Assembly: GCF_025144145.1 (NCBI RefSeq)
Contig: NZ_CP083546.1
Coordinates: 1,690,501 to 1,754,500, forward strand
Direction of reading: 5' to 3'
Source of the DNA: Leisingera sp. M658
GTDB taxonomy: Bacteria > Pseudomonadota > Alphaproteobacteria > Rhodobacterales > Rhodobacteraceae
DNA: 64,000 nt
Both the position numbers and the translations under genes were made by a program. Positions 39,174 through 47,526 of the stretch are shown in pieces (within the stretch, counting starts at the first letter, position 1; each line of letters begins with the position of its first letter). A model generated the notes under the pieces. That model searched no databases and had not been told where the DNA came from. It was given only the letters and a program-made list of their open reading frames with translations.

Positions 39174-40006
39174 TCAGCAAAGGGCGGCTGATGGGGCGCC
39201 GTTCGGTTTTGTAAAATACTCCAAACTGGACTGCCGCACCCCGCCGGGGCCGATGTCCCGGGCGGCGAGAGGGTTTTTCAAGTCGCTGGTCAGGAAGTCA
39301 ACCTCGTCGTAGATGGCCGGTTTATTCTCGCGGTAGGCCAGATCCAGACCCAAGGCCGTCCCTTTGCCAAGGATCAGATTGCCGCTGTGAAGGTCGCCTT
39401 GGAAAGGCACGCGGTTGCAGGAGGCGGCCTGAAACTGTTGTGATTGACCATGGAGCTGTTCCGGAAATGCAGAGTAGTGATCCGGTTGCGCGCAAACATC
39501 GTCACCAGCCGCTAGTTTGTCAATTTCGGTTAAAACCCAGTTCATCCAGATGTTTTGCGGTTCGCAAGGCTGGTATTTAGGAAGATGGTAAAGCCATTTT
39601 CCGCAACGCCGGAAACCTGATTGGCCTGTGCTTGTGATTGCGAGGTCCGCAAGGCATCCGAGGCGGTCCGGCCTTCGGCAAATTTGGTGATCTGAAAGTT
39701 CTTGTCTGCTCACAGGTAGACTGGGCCGGCAACCTCGCAGCCATCTGCCGCCGTGAAACGGGGGCGGAGCTGTTCGAACGGGCGGAACTCCCTTTCGATC
39801 CATGGGGTGCTGGAATTGACGTCTTTCTTGAGGATCAGAACGGTGCCGCTCTCATGCATGAGGGAGAACACCATCTGCTGCCGTCCCGGATCAGTGGACT
39901 AATGGATACAATTTACGCTGAAACAGCATTCCGGGCCTATGGCCGCCTGAAATTACTGCAGGTGGCGCCGGATCAGGGCTTCGCCAAATTCTGCAAACAA
40001 TTGCAT
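39174..40006 (-). pseudogene. Decayed phosphotransferase-family gene
   Basis: One frame from an ATG at 40006 reads MQLFAEFGEALIRRHLQ, then VFSLMHESGTVLILKKDVNS, PWIEREFRPFEQLRP and ITKFAEGRTASDALR, interrupted by four stop codons. After a frame change the catalytic loop follows, FQGDLHSGNLILGKG and LGLDLAYRENKPAIYDEVDF. These are the ATP-binding and HxDLHxGN-type motifs of the aminoglycoside/choline phosphotransferase family (APH, PF01636), with the first loop His replaced by Gln. It lies against the IS remnants and is certainly non-functional as drawn. Original substrate unknown. Confidence 0.72.
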
Positions 40007-40082
40007 GGGCGGTATGAGCGATGCCTGGGTTAAGGTTTCTGTACCATTCCCTTTCAGGTGCAGGATGAACCCCGGATGAAGA

Positions 40083-40109
40083 AACGCCCCGCCATGCTGA
40101 CGGGGCGTT
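40083..40109 (-). terminator. purB terminator
   Basis: Arms AACGCCCCG/CGGGGCGTT enclose nine bases; the minus-strand reading continues with TTTCTTC, downstream of purB. Confidence 0.75.
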
Positions 40110-40132
40110 CACATTGGTTTCCAGGAGCCGGT

Positions 40133-41437
40133 TTACTCGCCGAACACCCGGCGGAAGATCGTGTCGACATGTTTGGTGTGATAGCCCATGTCGAATTTCT
40201 CGTTGATCGCCTCTTTGCCAAGGGCCGCAACCACATCGGTATCCGCAAGCAGCAGTTCGCGGAAATCAACCCGGTCTTCCCAGACTTTCAAGGCGTTGCG
40301 CTGTACCATGGCATAGGCGTCTTCGCGGTTGACGCCGGCCTGGGTCAGTGCCAGCAGCACCCGCTGCGACATTACCAGACCTGGGAATTTGTTCATGTTG
40401 TCCAGCATGTTCTCGGGGAACACCAGCATCTTGTCGATGACACCTGCCAGACGGTGCAGGGCAAAGTCGAGGGTGACGGTGGCATCGGGGCCGATGCCGC
40501 GTTCCACGGAGGAGTGGGAGATATCGCGCTCATGCCACAGCGCCACGTTTTCCATTGCGGGCACAACGGTCATGCGGACCAAGCGCGCCAGGCCGGTCAG
40601 GTTTTCGGTCAGAACCGGGTTCTTCTTGTGCGGCATCGCCGAGGAGCCTTTCTGGCCCATCGAGAAGAATTCGGCACCCTCCAGCACCTCGGTGCGCTGC
40701 ATGTGGCGGATTTCCACAGCAACGTTTTCGATCGAGGATGCGATGACGCCAAGGGTGGCAAAGAACATCGCATGACGGTCGCGCGGGATTACCTGGGTCG
40801 AGATCGGCTCAGGCCGCAGGCCCAGCTGTTCGCAGACGTGATCCTCGACCACGGGGTCAACATTGGCGAAGGTGCCGACGGCGCCGGAGATCGCGCCGGT
40901 GGCGACTTCCCAGCGGGCTTTTTCCAGACGGTTCTTGTTGCGGTCCATTTCGGCATAGAAACGGGCAAAGGTCAGACCCATGGTGGTAGGTTCGGCATGG
41001 ATGCCGTGGCTGCGGCCGACGCGCACGGTGTTCTTATGCTCCAGCGCGCGTTTCTTCAGCGCCGCCAGCAGCTTGTCCATGCCGTCCAGCAGAATGTCGG
41101 CGGCACGCACCAGCTGCACGTTCAGGCAGGTGTCCAGCACATCAGACGAAGTCATGCCCTGATGCACAAAGCGGGCTTCTTCAGAGCCGACATGCTCAGC
41201 AAGGTGGGTGAGGAAGGCGATAACGTCGTGCTTGGTGACGGCTTCAATCTCGTCAATGCGGGCGACGTCGAATTCGACGTCCTTGGCTTTCCACACGGCA
41301 TCAGCGTTTTCGCGCGGGATCACGCCGAGGTTGGCCATGGCTTCGCAGGCATGGGCCTCGATCTCGTACCAGATCTTGAATTTGGTTTCGGGCGACCAGA
41401 TGGCGACCATTTCAGGGCGGGCATAGCGCGGGATCAT
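40133..41437 (-). CDS. purB: Adenylosuccinate lyase
   Basis: This 434-residue fumarase-superfamily enzyme acts twice in purine synthesis, splitting SAICAR and adenylosuccinate to release fumarate. The signature loop GSSAMPHKKNPVLTENL, the TSSDVLDTCLNVQLV segment and GRSHGIHAEPTTMG are all present. The ATG at 41437 (MIPRYARPEMVAIW, the usual family start) is preferred over an upstream GTG at 41449. Length agrees with the short (Bacillus-type) PurB. It is a single-gene unit. Confidence 0.97.
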   Translation of the reverse strand: MIPRYARPEMVAIWSPETKFKIWYEIEAHACEAMANLGVIPRENADAVWKAKDVEFDVARIDEIEAVTKHDVIAFLTHLAEHVGSEEARFVHQGMTSSDVLDTCLNVQLVRAADILLDGMDKLLAALKKRALEHKNTVRVGRSHGIHAEPTTMGLTFARFYAEMDRNKNRLEKARWEVATGAISGAVGTFANVDPVVEDHVCEQLGLRPEPISTQVIPRDRHAMFFATLGVIASSIENVAVEIRHMQRTEVLEGAEFFSMGQKGSSAMPHKKNPVLTENLTGLARLVRMTVVPAMENVALWHERDISHSSVERGIGPDATVTLDFALHRLAGVIDKMLVFPENMLDNMNKFPGLVMSQRVLLALTQAGVNREDAYAMVQRNALKVWEDRVDFRELLLADTDVVAALGKEAINEKFDMGYHTKHVDTIFRRVFGE

Positions 41438-41523
41438 GGGCGAAAGCACCTTTATGTGATTGTGCAGCAGATGCCGGGCCTATTAGATCAGGTAAGGCGT
41501 GACAGCAAGGCTGGGAGACGGAC

Positions 41524-41862
41524 ATGAGGCACATTGCCCTGATGATTGCGGTATCATTGACCGTTTCGCCGCTTGCGGCGGCGGAATGGCGGGCGTTGAG
41601 CGGAGAGGACGTGCAAGCCGCGCTGGCAGGGCGCAAGCTGGTCTATGGCAGCGGCGCCTGGCAGGAGTTCCGGACGTCGGGACGGACGTTGTACAATGCT
41701 GGTCATGACAGCTGGGGCTACTGGGGTGTGCGGGACGGTAAATACTGCTCCACCTGGCCGCCGTCGGACCTGTGGGCCTGTTTTGTTTTGGAAAGCGATG
41801 GAGCGGCATTGCGGTTTGTGGATGAAAGCGGAGGCATCACTGCTGGCCGCTACTCTGAATAA
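41524..41862 (+). CDS. Small secreted protein, unknown function
   Basis: This 112-residue protein has a signal peptide (IALMIAVSLTVSPLAAA) and a Trp/Tyr/Gly-rich mature domain of about 92 residues: LAGRKLVYGSGAWQEF, SWGYWGVRDGKYCSTWPPSD and WACFVLE. Two cysteines may form a disulphide. The repeated beta-strand-like GR-L-Y and W-V-DG-YCS-WPPSD motifs suggest a small beta-barrel seen in other Rhodobacteraceae exported proteins. GGGAGACGG precedes the ATG. No function can be named. Confidence 0.75.
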   Translation: MRHIALMIAVSLTVSPLAAAEWRALSGEDVQAALAGRKLVYGSGAWQEFRTSGRTLYNAGHDSWGYWGVRDGKYCSTWPPSDLWACFVLESDGAALRFVDESGGITAGRYSE

Positions 41863-41870
41863 CAGCAGGG

Positions 41871-41989
41871 GCGGTCTCCCGCCTGCGCTGCGGCCTTCTG
41901 GCGAAGGCCTGCCGCAGTTGGGCCCGGCGCCGCGCCTTGGCGCGGCGCCGGGCCCAAGGCCGCTGCCGTTGCAGGTTTCCTGCAACGGC
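41871..41989. repeat. Intergenic anchor-hairpin repeat, copy B, with three hairpins
   Basis: The gap between two convergent genes holds three hairpins. The first is GGCCTTC-TGGC-GAAGGCC (41892-41909). The second has 19-base perfect arms beginning TTGGGCCCGGCGCC with a two-base loop (41918-41957). The third is GCCGTTGCAGG-TTT-CCTGCAACGGC (41965-41989). GTTGGGCCCGGCGCCG is shared with copy A, and GGTCTCCCGCC resembles the first anchor. No T-tract follows, so it is a strong fold rather than a classical terminator. Confidence 0.72.
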
Positions 41990-42019
41990 CGGGCGCGGGA
42001 GATCCTGGAATATTGAAAG

Positions 42020-43255
42020 TTACGCAGTCGCCGCCTGGGGGGTGGTCTCCAGATGCGTCACCACTTTGGCGCCGCTCTCCAGTGTCCGGTGCACCGGGCA
42101 TCTGTCTGCAATCTCCATCAGCTTGGCCCGCTGCTCCCCGCTCAAAGGGCCGCAGAGGTGGATCACACGGGTGAACTGGTCGATTTTGGCAGGTCCCGTC
42201 GGCTGGGCATCCTGGGCGTGCACCTTGTCATGGCTGACATCTACGCTGATCCCCTCCAACGGCCAGCCCTTGCGGCGGGCATACATGCGCAGCGTCATCG
42301 AAGTGCAGGCGCCCAGCCCCGCCGCCACAAAGCCGTAAGGCGACATGCCGCGATTGGTGCCGCCATAGGCCAATGGCTCATCCGCAAAGGTGTGGTGATA
42401 GGGACCGGATTGCACATCCTGCAGGAACCCCTCCGGGTCCGCCTCGGTCACCCGCAGGATGCCTTCGGGGGCACCGGGCGGCGGCGCGGGCGGGGCCATT
42501 CTGACATAGCGCCCGGCCCAGGCGGCAATCACCTCGGCGGCATATTCCGCATCCGCAGCACGGCTGATCAGGTGATCGGCATCATCCAGGGTGACAAAGC
42601 TTTTGGGGTGTTTGGCCGCGGCAAAGATCGAGGCCGCATTGTCGATGCTTACTGTTTCATCCCGCGGGGCATGCAGCACCAGCAGTGCAGCCTTGAGGCC
42701 GGTAATTGCAGGCTCCAGCGCTTCGGCGTTGATATCGTCGACGAATTCCCTGCCAATGACAAAAGGCCGCCCGCCCAGGCAGACTTCTGCACGGCCTTTG
42801 GCTTCAATCTCGGGCAAGGCAGCGTCGAAGTGGTGCGAGACATGGCCGGGATCAAACGGCGCGCCCAGTGTCACCACGCCTTTGACAGACGGGATGCCTG
42901 CCCGCGCCCGCAGCACCGCCGCGCCGCCCAGGGAATGGCCGATTAGCAACGAGGGCGCCATGCCGCGCGAGGCCAAATATTGCGCCGCCATGATCAGATC
43001 CGCGACATTAGAGCTGAAGGAGGTGTTTTCGAACTCCCCTTCGGAATGCCCCAATCCGGTAAAGTCGAACCGCAGCACCGCGATCCCCATCGCCGCCAGC
43101 CGCCCGGCAATCCGCCGTGCCGCCGGGATATCTTTGGAGCAGGTGAAGCAATGGGCAAAGAGCGCCGTTGCAAGGACCGGTCCCTCGGGCAGATCAAGGC
43201 GGGCAGCAAGGGGTGTTCCGGCATGGCCGGGAAAGGAGATGCGTTCAGCGGGCAT
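42020..43255 (-). CDS. Alpha/beta hydrolase-OsmC fusion protein
   Basis: This 411-residue protein joins two domains. Residues 1 to about 255 form an alpha/beta hydrolase with nucleophile elbow GHSLGGAAV and HCFTCSKD near the oxyanion region. Residues about 265-411 form an OsmC/Ohr-type peroxidase domain with its two redox cysteines in LGACTSMTLRMYARRKGW and IADRCPVHRTL. This fusion is known in proteobacteria and is probably involved in peroxide or thiol stress; the hydrolase substrate is unknown. The ribosome site at the start is weak. It ends next to the three-hairpin repeat. Confidence 0.9.
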   Translation of the reverse strand: MPAERISFPGHAGTPLAARLDLPEGPVLATALFAHCFTCSKDIPAARRIAGRLAAMGIAVLRFDFTGLGHSEGEFENTSFSSNVADLIMAAQYLASRGMAPSLLIGHSLGGAAVLRARAGIPSVKGVVTLGAPFDPGHVSHHFDAALPEIEAKGRAEVCLGGRPFVIGREFVDDINAEALEPAITGLKAALLVLHAPRDETVSIDNAASIFAAAKHPKSFVTLDDADHLISRAADAEYAAEVIAAWAGRYVRMAPPAPPPGAPEGILRVTEADPEGFLQDVQSGPYHHTFADEPLAYGGTNRGMSPYGFVAAGLGACTSMTLRMYARRKGWPLEGISVDVSHDKVHAQDAQPTGPAKIDQFTRVIHLCGPLSGEQRAKLMEIADRCPVHRTLESGAKVVTHLETTPQAATA

Positions 43256-43350
43256 GGGCGTGGCCTTTGTTGGGTGTTCTGCATAGATTGAGCGCGCAAT
43301 GAGCCCTGAACAAGGCGGCAGCCCGCAACGTCACGGGAAGGTGAAGGCAG

Positions 43351-43899
43351 ATGAGCGCAATAACTCTGAGCGGCGTTGGATATTACAAACCCCGGACAGC
43401 CCGTGACCGGAAAATGTGGCGGCATTTGCGGAAGTTTTGCGAAAGCGAGCCTCAGGCCTTTGGCCGCAATGCTGAGACCGGCCATGTGACCGGATCAGCC
43501 TTTGTGATGTCACCGGACATGAAATGCGTTCTGCTTACCCATCACCGGAAGCTGGACCGCTGGCTGCAGTTGGGCGGCCATTGCGATGGCATTGCCGACG
43601 TGCCTTTTGTCGCGCTGAAAGAAGCTTATGAGGAAAGCGGGCTGTCCCGGATCAAGCCGTTGTCCGGCCAGGTGTTTGATGTGGATATTCACGAAATCCC
43701 GCAAACTGCGAAGGACCGCGCGCATCTGCATTATGATGTGCGTTATCTGTTTCAGGCGGAGGCCGGGGAAATTGCGGTGAGCGGGGAATCCCATACGCTG
43801 GCCTGGGTGCCGCTGGACCGGCTGCAGGAGGTGACGGAGTCACCGGGTGTTTTGGTGCTGCGCGAAAAGCTGGCGCTGTTCTTAAGCGGAGGCGCCTGA
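43351..43899 (+). CDS. NUDIX hydrolase
   Basis: This 182-residue protein has a NUDIX box in the form GGHCDGIADVPFVALKEAYE followed by ESGL. The first conserved Glu of the classical box is Ala and the Arg of REUxEE is Lys, a known variation in the GGHxDG subgroup. The two catalytic glutamates (EE before SGL) are kept. NUDIX enzymes cleave nucleoside diphosphates linked to another group; the substrate here is unknown. GAAGGCAG precedes the ATG. It converges with dddP. Confidence 0.87.
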   Translation: MSAITLSGVGYYKPRTARDRKMWRHLRKFCESEPQAFGRNAETGHVTGSAFVMSPDMKCVLLTHHRKLDRWLQLGGHCDGIADVPFVALKEAYEESGLSRIKPLSGQVFDVDIHEIPQTAKDRAHLHYDVRYLFQAEAGEIAVSGESHTLAWVPLDRLQEVTESPGVLVLREKLALFLSGGA

Positions 43900-43916
43900 C
43901 GGCGCCGCAGGGTATC

Positions 43917-43944
43917 CCGGCCCCGCCTGTACAGGCGGGGCCGG
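43917..43944. repeat. 28-bp perfect palindrome between convergent genes
   Basis: The sequence is CCGGCCCCGCCTGT joined directly to its reverse complement. It sits between the NUDIX stop and the dddP stop. As RNA it would form a very stable hairpin on both strands. There is no T-tract, so it may stop transcription by structure alone. Confidence 0.7.
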
Positions 43945-43953
43945 CAGTTCAGG

Positions 43954-45297
43954 TCAGGCTTCCCCCATGAGTGCCTTGTCGAACGGGTATTTGGTCAGGT
44001 TCTCGTAGCCGTCCTCAGTGATCAGCACCTGGTCTTCCAGCTTGATCGAAAAATCGCCGCCTTCGGGGGAGATCAGCGCTTCGACACACAGAACCATGCC
44101 CGGTTCCAGGTCATAGTCAAAGGCGCCCTCGACCATCTGGTCCGGATAAGCAACCAGCGGCCATTCATCGCACAGTCCAACGCCGTGCATCATGCAGCCG
44201 TATTTCTGCTTTTGGAACTGCGCATCCAACACATGGCAGCCGCGTGACAGTTCCTGGATGTTCACGCCGGGTTTCAGCATCTCCATATTGTGGCGAATGT
44301 GTTCGACGCCGTGCTGCATGGCATAGACCATATCGGCGCGGGGTTTTTCATCGCCGATCCACCAGCTGCGCGAGATATCGATGCAGATCCCGTAGGACCC
44401 CACCAGATCGGTGTCAAAACTGATCATCTCATTGTTCTGGATAATACGGGGGCCGCACTCCTGGAACCAGGGGTTGGTGCGCGGGCCGGAGGCCAGCAGC
44501 CGGGTTTCGATCCACTCGCCGCCGCGACGGATGTTTTCCGCGTGCAGCACCGCCCAGACGTCGTCTTCCGAGATATCGCCGCCGGGCACCTTTTCGCGGG
44601 CGAACCGTTCCATCGCGGCCACTGCGGTTTCGCAGGCGTGATGGGCGCAGCGCATTGCCAGGATCTCGTCCGGGCCTTTCACCGCGCGGCATTTTTCGGT
44701 CAGCTCTTCGCCGGGGAGGATCTCCAGGCCTTGCGCCTCCAGCGCGCGCAGCCCGTGCAGCATGACCTTGTCCACTGCCAGGCGCTTGTTGCTGCCGCTG
44801 TGTTCCTCCAGCAGTTTGCGCACCTCATTGGAGAACACATCCGCCGCCACATCCACCTTGTCGCCGCGGTCGAAGTAAAACAGGTCCGCACCAGCGCGCT
44901 GTTCGCGCACCAGCGGGTTGAATTCGCTGAGGAAAGGCGACTGTTTGTAATCCCACAGCACCATGTAGCCGTCGGCGCAGATCAGCAGGGCGCGGAACGG
45001 GTTGTGAGTGTTCCACAGCTGCATGTTGGTGCTGTCGGTGGCATAGCGGATGTTCAGCGGATCAAATACCAGAAGGCCGGCATAGCCGCGGTCGTTGATG
45101 AAACGGGTCAGCCGCTCCCAACGGAATTTGCGCATGGCCTGCAGGTCAGGAAGCTGCAGACCGGCCTCGGCCCATTCGCCAAAAGCCAGCTGGGTCGGGC
45201 CGATCTCCACCCGGTCATTGTTGTTCGGGGTGTTGTCGCCCAGATTGGCGCCGCGGGTTGGATCTATTTTGCGGATGTCGCGGTAATGCTCGTTCAT
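43954..45297 (-). CDS. dddP: DMSP lyase DddP
   Basis: This 447-residue M24 peptidase-fold protein matches DddP, which cleaves dimethylsulfoniopropionate to dimethyl sulfide and acrylate. The DddP hallmark IRYATDSTNMQLWNTHNPFR is present. By my count the residues reported for the Ruegeria lacuscaerulensis enzyme are all at the same positions: metal ligands D295, D297, D307, H371, E406 and E421, and the catalytic residues Y366 and D377. This separates it from true creatinase/prolidase relatives. The ATG at 45297 has GGAGG upstream. No DMSP transporter or acrylate genes (acuI, acuK) are adjacent. Confidence 0.93.
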   Translation of the reverse strand: MNEHYRDIRKIDPTRGANLGDNTPNNNDRVEIGPTQLAFGEWAEAGLQLPDLQAMRKFRWERLTRFINDRGYAGLLVFDPLNIRYATDSTNMQLWNTHNPFRALLICADGYMVLWDYKQSPFLSEFNPLVREQRAGADLFYFDRGDKVDVAADVFSNEVRKLLEEHSGSNKRLAVDKVMLHGLRALEAQGLEILPGEELTEKCRAVKGPDEILAMRCAHHACETAVAAMERFAREKVPGGDISEDDVWAVLHAENIRRGGEWIETRLLASGPRTNPWFQECGPRIIQNNEMISFDTDLVGSYGICIDISRSWWIGDEKPRADMVYAMQHGVEHIRHNMEMLKPGVNIQELSRGCHVLDAQFQKQKYGCMMHGVGLCDEWPLVAYPDQMVEGAFDYDLEPGMVLCVEALISPEGGDFSIKLEDQVLITEDGYENLTKYPFDKALMGEA

Positions 45298-45422
45298 GCG
45301 TGGCCTCCGTCGCTGCACAGGTTTGTCCAGTGTGCAGCCGTCTACTGGCGGAAGCGCAGCAGAAAACGACGGGTTTTACAGTCGTTTCTGACCCTTGGGC
45401 ATTGGATAATGTGAACCGTGAA

Positions 45423-45431
45423 GGGGGGGGG
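45423..45431. repeat. Run of nine G bases upstream of dddP
   Basis: Nine consecutive G (C on the dddP coding strand) lie about 126 bases before the dddP start. Such tracts can vary in length by slippage. Confidence 0.6.
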
Positions 45432-45469
45432 TATCATCAAACGTGGCGGTCCGTGTTCGTACACAGGGC

Positions 45470-46303
45470 CTATGGCACCAGCGGGCGGGCAGCCTGCACC
45501 ATTCCGGCACTTTCCAAATACAGCAGCAAAGCTGTCAGAAGCATAAGATGGCTGATGAAGCGCAATCGGCGGGTGCCCGCAATGCTGAAAGCGGCAATCG
45601 CCGTCGATCTGAGTTGATACGCCCAGCCGCGGTAGGGGCTTTGGGCCTGTTCCGGTTTGCGGGCTCTGGCCTGAGCACGATCCGCTTTCTGGGTTTCTTC
45701 TGGTTCGCTTTGGGTAAGCCTGACGGCTTGGAACGCTTGGTCGCAGTGGGCATCAAGTGCCAGCGCAGCTTGATCAACCGGAGTGAAACATGCCCGGCCG
45801 CGCAGCCTGACAGGAGCGGGTTGTTCCTGCCGGGTTTCGGCTGGCCCGGGTGTGGCTTGCAGGCTGCTTTCCGGATTGGGCTCGAACACGCTCAGGAACT
45901 GTTCGCACGTCAGTGCCACATCGGATTCGCGCCATTCAACCAAAGTTGCCTCGACAGCAGGAAGCAGCCGCCGCAGCATTTCGGCCAGGAACAGCTCCGA
46001 AATCTCCTGATCGCAATAATCGGGAAAGGCGGGCGTCAGCGAAAGTTCCAGCAGTGCCGCGGGCTGCAGCATCGAGTTTGTCAGCCGGCTGGCGCGCCGC
46101 AAGGGGACCCTGCGCAGGCGTACAGTCACCAGGTAATGGTCACATTGAATTTTGGCTGTATTTTCTGCCCGCGCCTCAATTGTTTCTGCCGGATGGCCGA
46201 AATCCTCGAGCGTGTCCACAACAGCCGAAACCGCTGCTGAAAGGGTCCCGGTATCGCGGGCTTCCAGTCCAAGCCTGCCTGTATACTGCACTTTCTCTGC
46301 CAC
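45470..46303 (-). CDS. Hypothetical protein with C-terminal membrane helix
   Basis: This 277-residue protein begins with GTG at 46303 (GGAGG nine bases upstream). The N-terminal part is an alpha/beta region (KIQCDHYLVTVRLRRVPLRR, LELSLTPAFPDYCDQEISEL) followed by a Pro/Glu/Ala-rich linker. It ends with one membrane helix, ISHLMLLTALLLYLESAGMV, which is reached after a basic stretch (STAIAAFSIAGTRRLRF). The topology suggests a tail-anchored cytoplasmic protein. I recognise no named family. It is upstream of dddP on the same strand with a 172-base gap. Confidence 0.7.
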   Translation of the reverse strand: MAEKVQYTGRLGLEARDTGTLSAAVSAVVDTLEDFGHPAETIEARAENTAKIQCDHYLVTVRLRRVPLRRASRLTNSMLQPAALLELSLTPAFPDYCDQEISELFLAEMLRRLLPAVEATLVEWRESDVALTCEQFLSVFEPNPESSLQATPGPAETRQEQPAPVRLRGRACFTPVDQAALALDAHCDQAFQAVRLTQSEPEETQKADRAQARARKPEQAQSPYRGWAYQLRSTAIAAFSIAGTRRLRFISHLMLLTALLLYLESAGMVQAARPLVP

Positions 46304-46639
46304 CGTCCGGATCCTCCATTCAGGGTGCCGTTAAAAGAAGGATAAAATTTGAACGAGTTGAAAGTGGGGCGGAAAACACGGCGTCAGGCGAAACAGCGCG
46401 AACAGAGTTGCAGGAAACAGGGCGTTGTTGATGCTATTGTTTTTATTGGGTTTATTTCTATGTGTTCGATTTGGATGGCTGGATTGCGGCCCAATTGCGG
46501 CGGTCGGCGGACACATTGATGCCCAAGAGCCTACAATGGCGCGGGAATCATCTTCACTGTTCCTGGCGGTCAAAAGGGCAGACGCAATACAGCCAAAGGA
46601 GCAGGCAGCAACCTTGCCTGAAATTTTCTTGGTTGCGGC
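46304..46639. other. Intergenic stretch, no gene supported
   Basis: This 336-base gap between two minus-strand genes is less GC-rich than its neighbours. A 72-codon plus-strand ORF lies here but has no ribosome site and no recognisable sequence. I see no RNA gene. Confidence 0.5.
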
Positions 46640-47434
46640 TTAGCCGTCGATCTGCCGCCCCATGATTGCGAGAGACTGCTGATAAACAGTTGCGGCGTTC
46701 CATTCTTTCAGAACCCGGTAGTTCGGCTCGCCCTGCTGATAGCCCTTGCCGGGTTTCCAGCCTTTTTGGCGCAGGTAATTGGCGGTGGAGGCCATCGCGT
46801 CCCCCATATTGTAGAAATCCACCTGCCCGTTGCCGTCCCAGTCCACCCCGTATTGCAGCGCATTGCCGGGCAGGAACTGGGTATGGCCCAGCTCGCCGTG
46901 CTTGGCCCCCAGCGTGGCCGGGGTGATGGCGCCCTGATCCACCAATTTCAGCGCCCCCAGCGCATGCGGGCGGAAAAAATCGGAGCGGCGGCAATCATAG
47001 GTCAGCGTCACGATGGCGGAAACCACCTGGCTGTCGCCCATATAGTTGCCGAACGCGGTTTCCATCCCGTGGATTGCAATCAGAACGCCGGCGGGCACGC
47101 CGAATTTCCGCTCAAGTGCGGCATAAAATTCCGGGTTGCGCGCCTTGCGCTTGCGGCCCTGCGCCACGATGGTCGCCGAGCCGCGGATCTGCATGAATTT
47201 CTCCAGCGAGTATTTAAAGCTCTTCTGGTTGCGGTCAGCAGAAATCGTGCGGCGGGCATATTGCGCGGCGGCAAGCGCCTGCAATCCTGCCTTGCGCACG
47301 CCTGCGCGCTTGGCCTCGCGCTGAAAATCCCGCTTCCAGGCGTCAAACCCGGATGAGGTATTGCCGCAAGGCGCGGCCAGGGCAGGGGAAGCTAGCAGGG
47401 TGGAAATCAGGGCAGAGGCCAGCAGACGGCGCAT
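46640..47434 (-). CDS. MltB-type lytic murein transglycosylase
   Basis: This 264-residue exported enzyme has a signal peptide (RLLASALISTLLASPALA) and the MltB/SLT_2 fold. IAIHGMETAFGNYMGDSQVV holds the catalytic Glu, GELGHTQFLPGNALQYGVDW the substrate-site loop, and YNMGDAMASTANYLRQKGW the closing motif. It cleaves peptidoglycan glycan strands to give 1,6-anhydro ends. The ATG at 47434 follows GAGAGAG. The short length and absence of a C-terminal binding domain mark it as the compact type. It has no evident operon partner. Confidence 0.9.
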   Translation of the reverse strand: MRRLLASALISTLLASPALAAPCGNTSSGFDAWKRDFQREAKRAGVRKAGLQALAAAQYARRTISADRNQKSFKYSLEKFMQIRGSATIVAQGRKRKARNPEFYAALERKFGVPAGVLIAIHGMETAFGNYMGDSQVVSAIVTLTYDCRRSDFFRPHALGALKLVDQGAITPATLGAKHGELGHTQFLPGNALQYGVDWDGNGQVDFYNMGDAMASTANYLRQKGWKPGKGYQQGEPNYRVLKEWNAATVYQQSLAIMGRQIDG

Positions 47435-47526
47435 GAAAGACTCTCTCAAATGTGACTCGTAGCTTTCAGCCTAACGTGCTGGCCGCGCGTGTCTAACGGG
47501 AAAAGCCGTGCATGGTTCCCATTTAC

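Noticed and set aside
39638-40033. 131-codon plus-strand ORF in the graveyard
   Set aside because: It lies opposite readable phosphotransferase motifs on the minus strand and has no family signature of its own.
46425-46643. 72-codon plus-strand ORF with a hydrophobic start
   Set aside because: No ribosome site, and its end overlaps the convergent transglycosylase gene; no conserved pattern.
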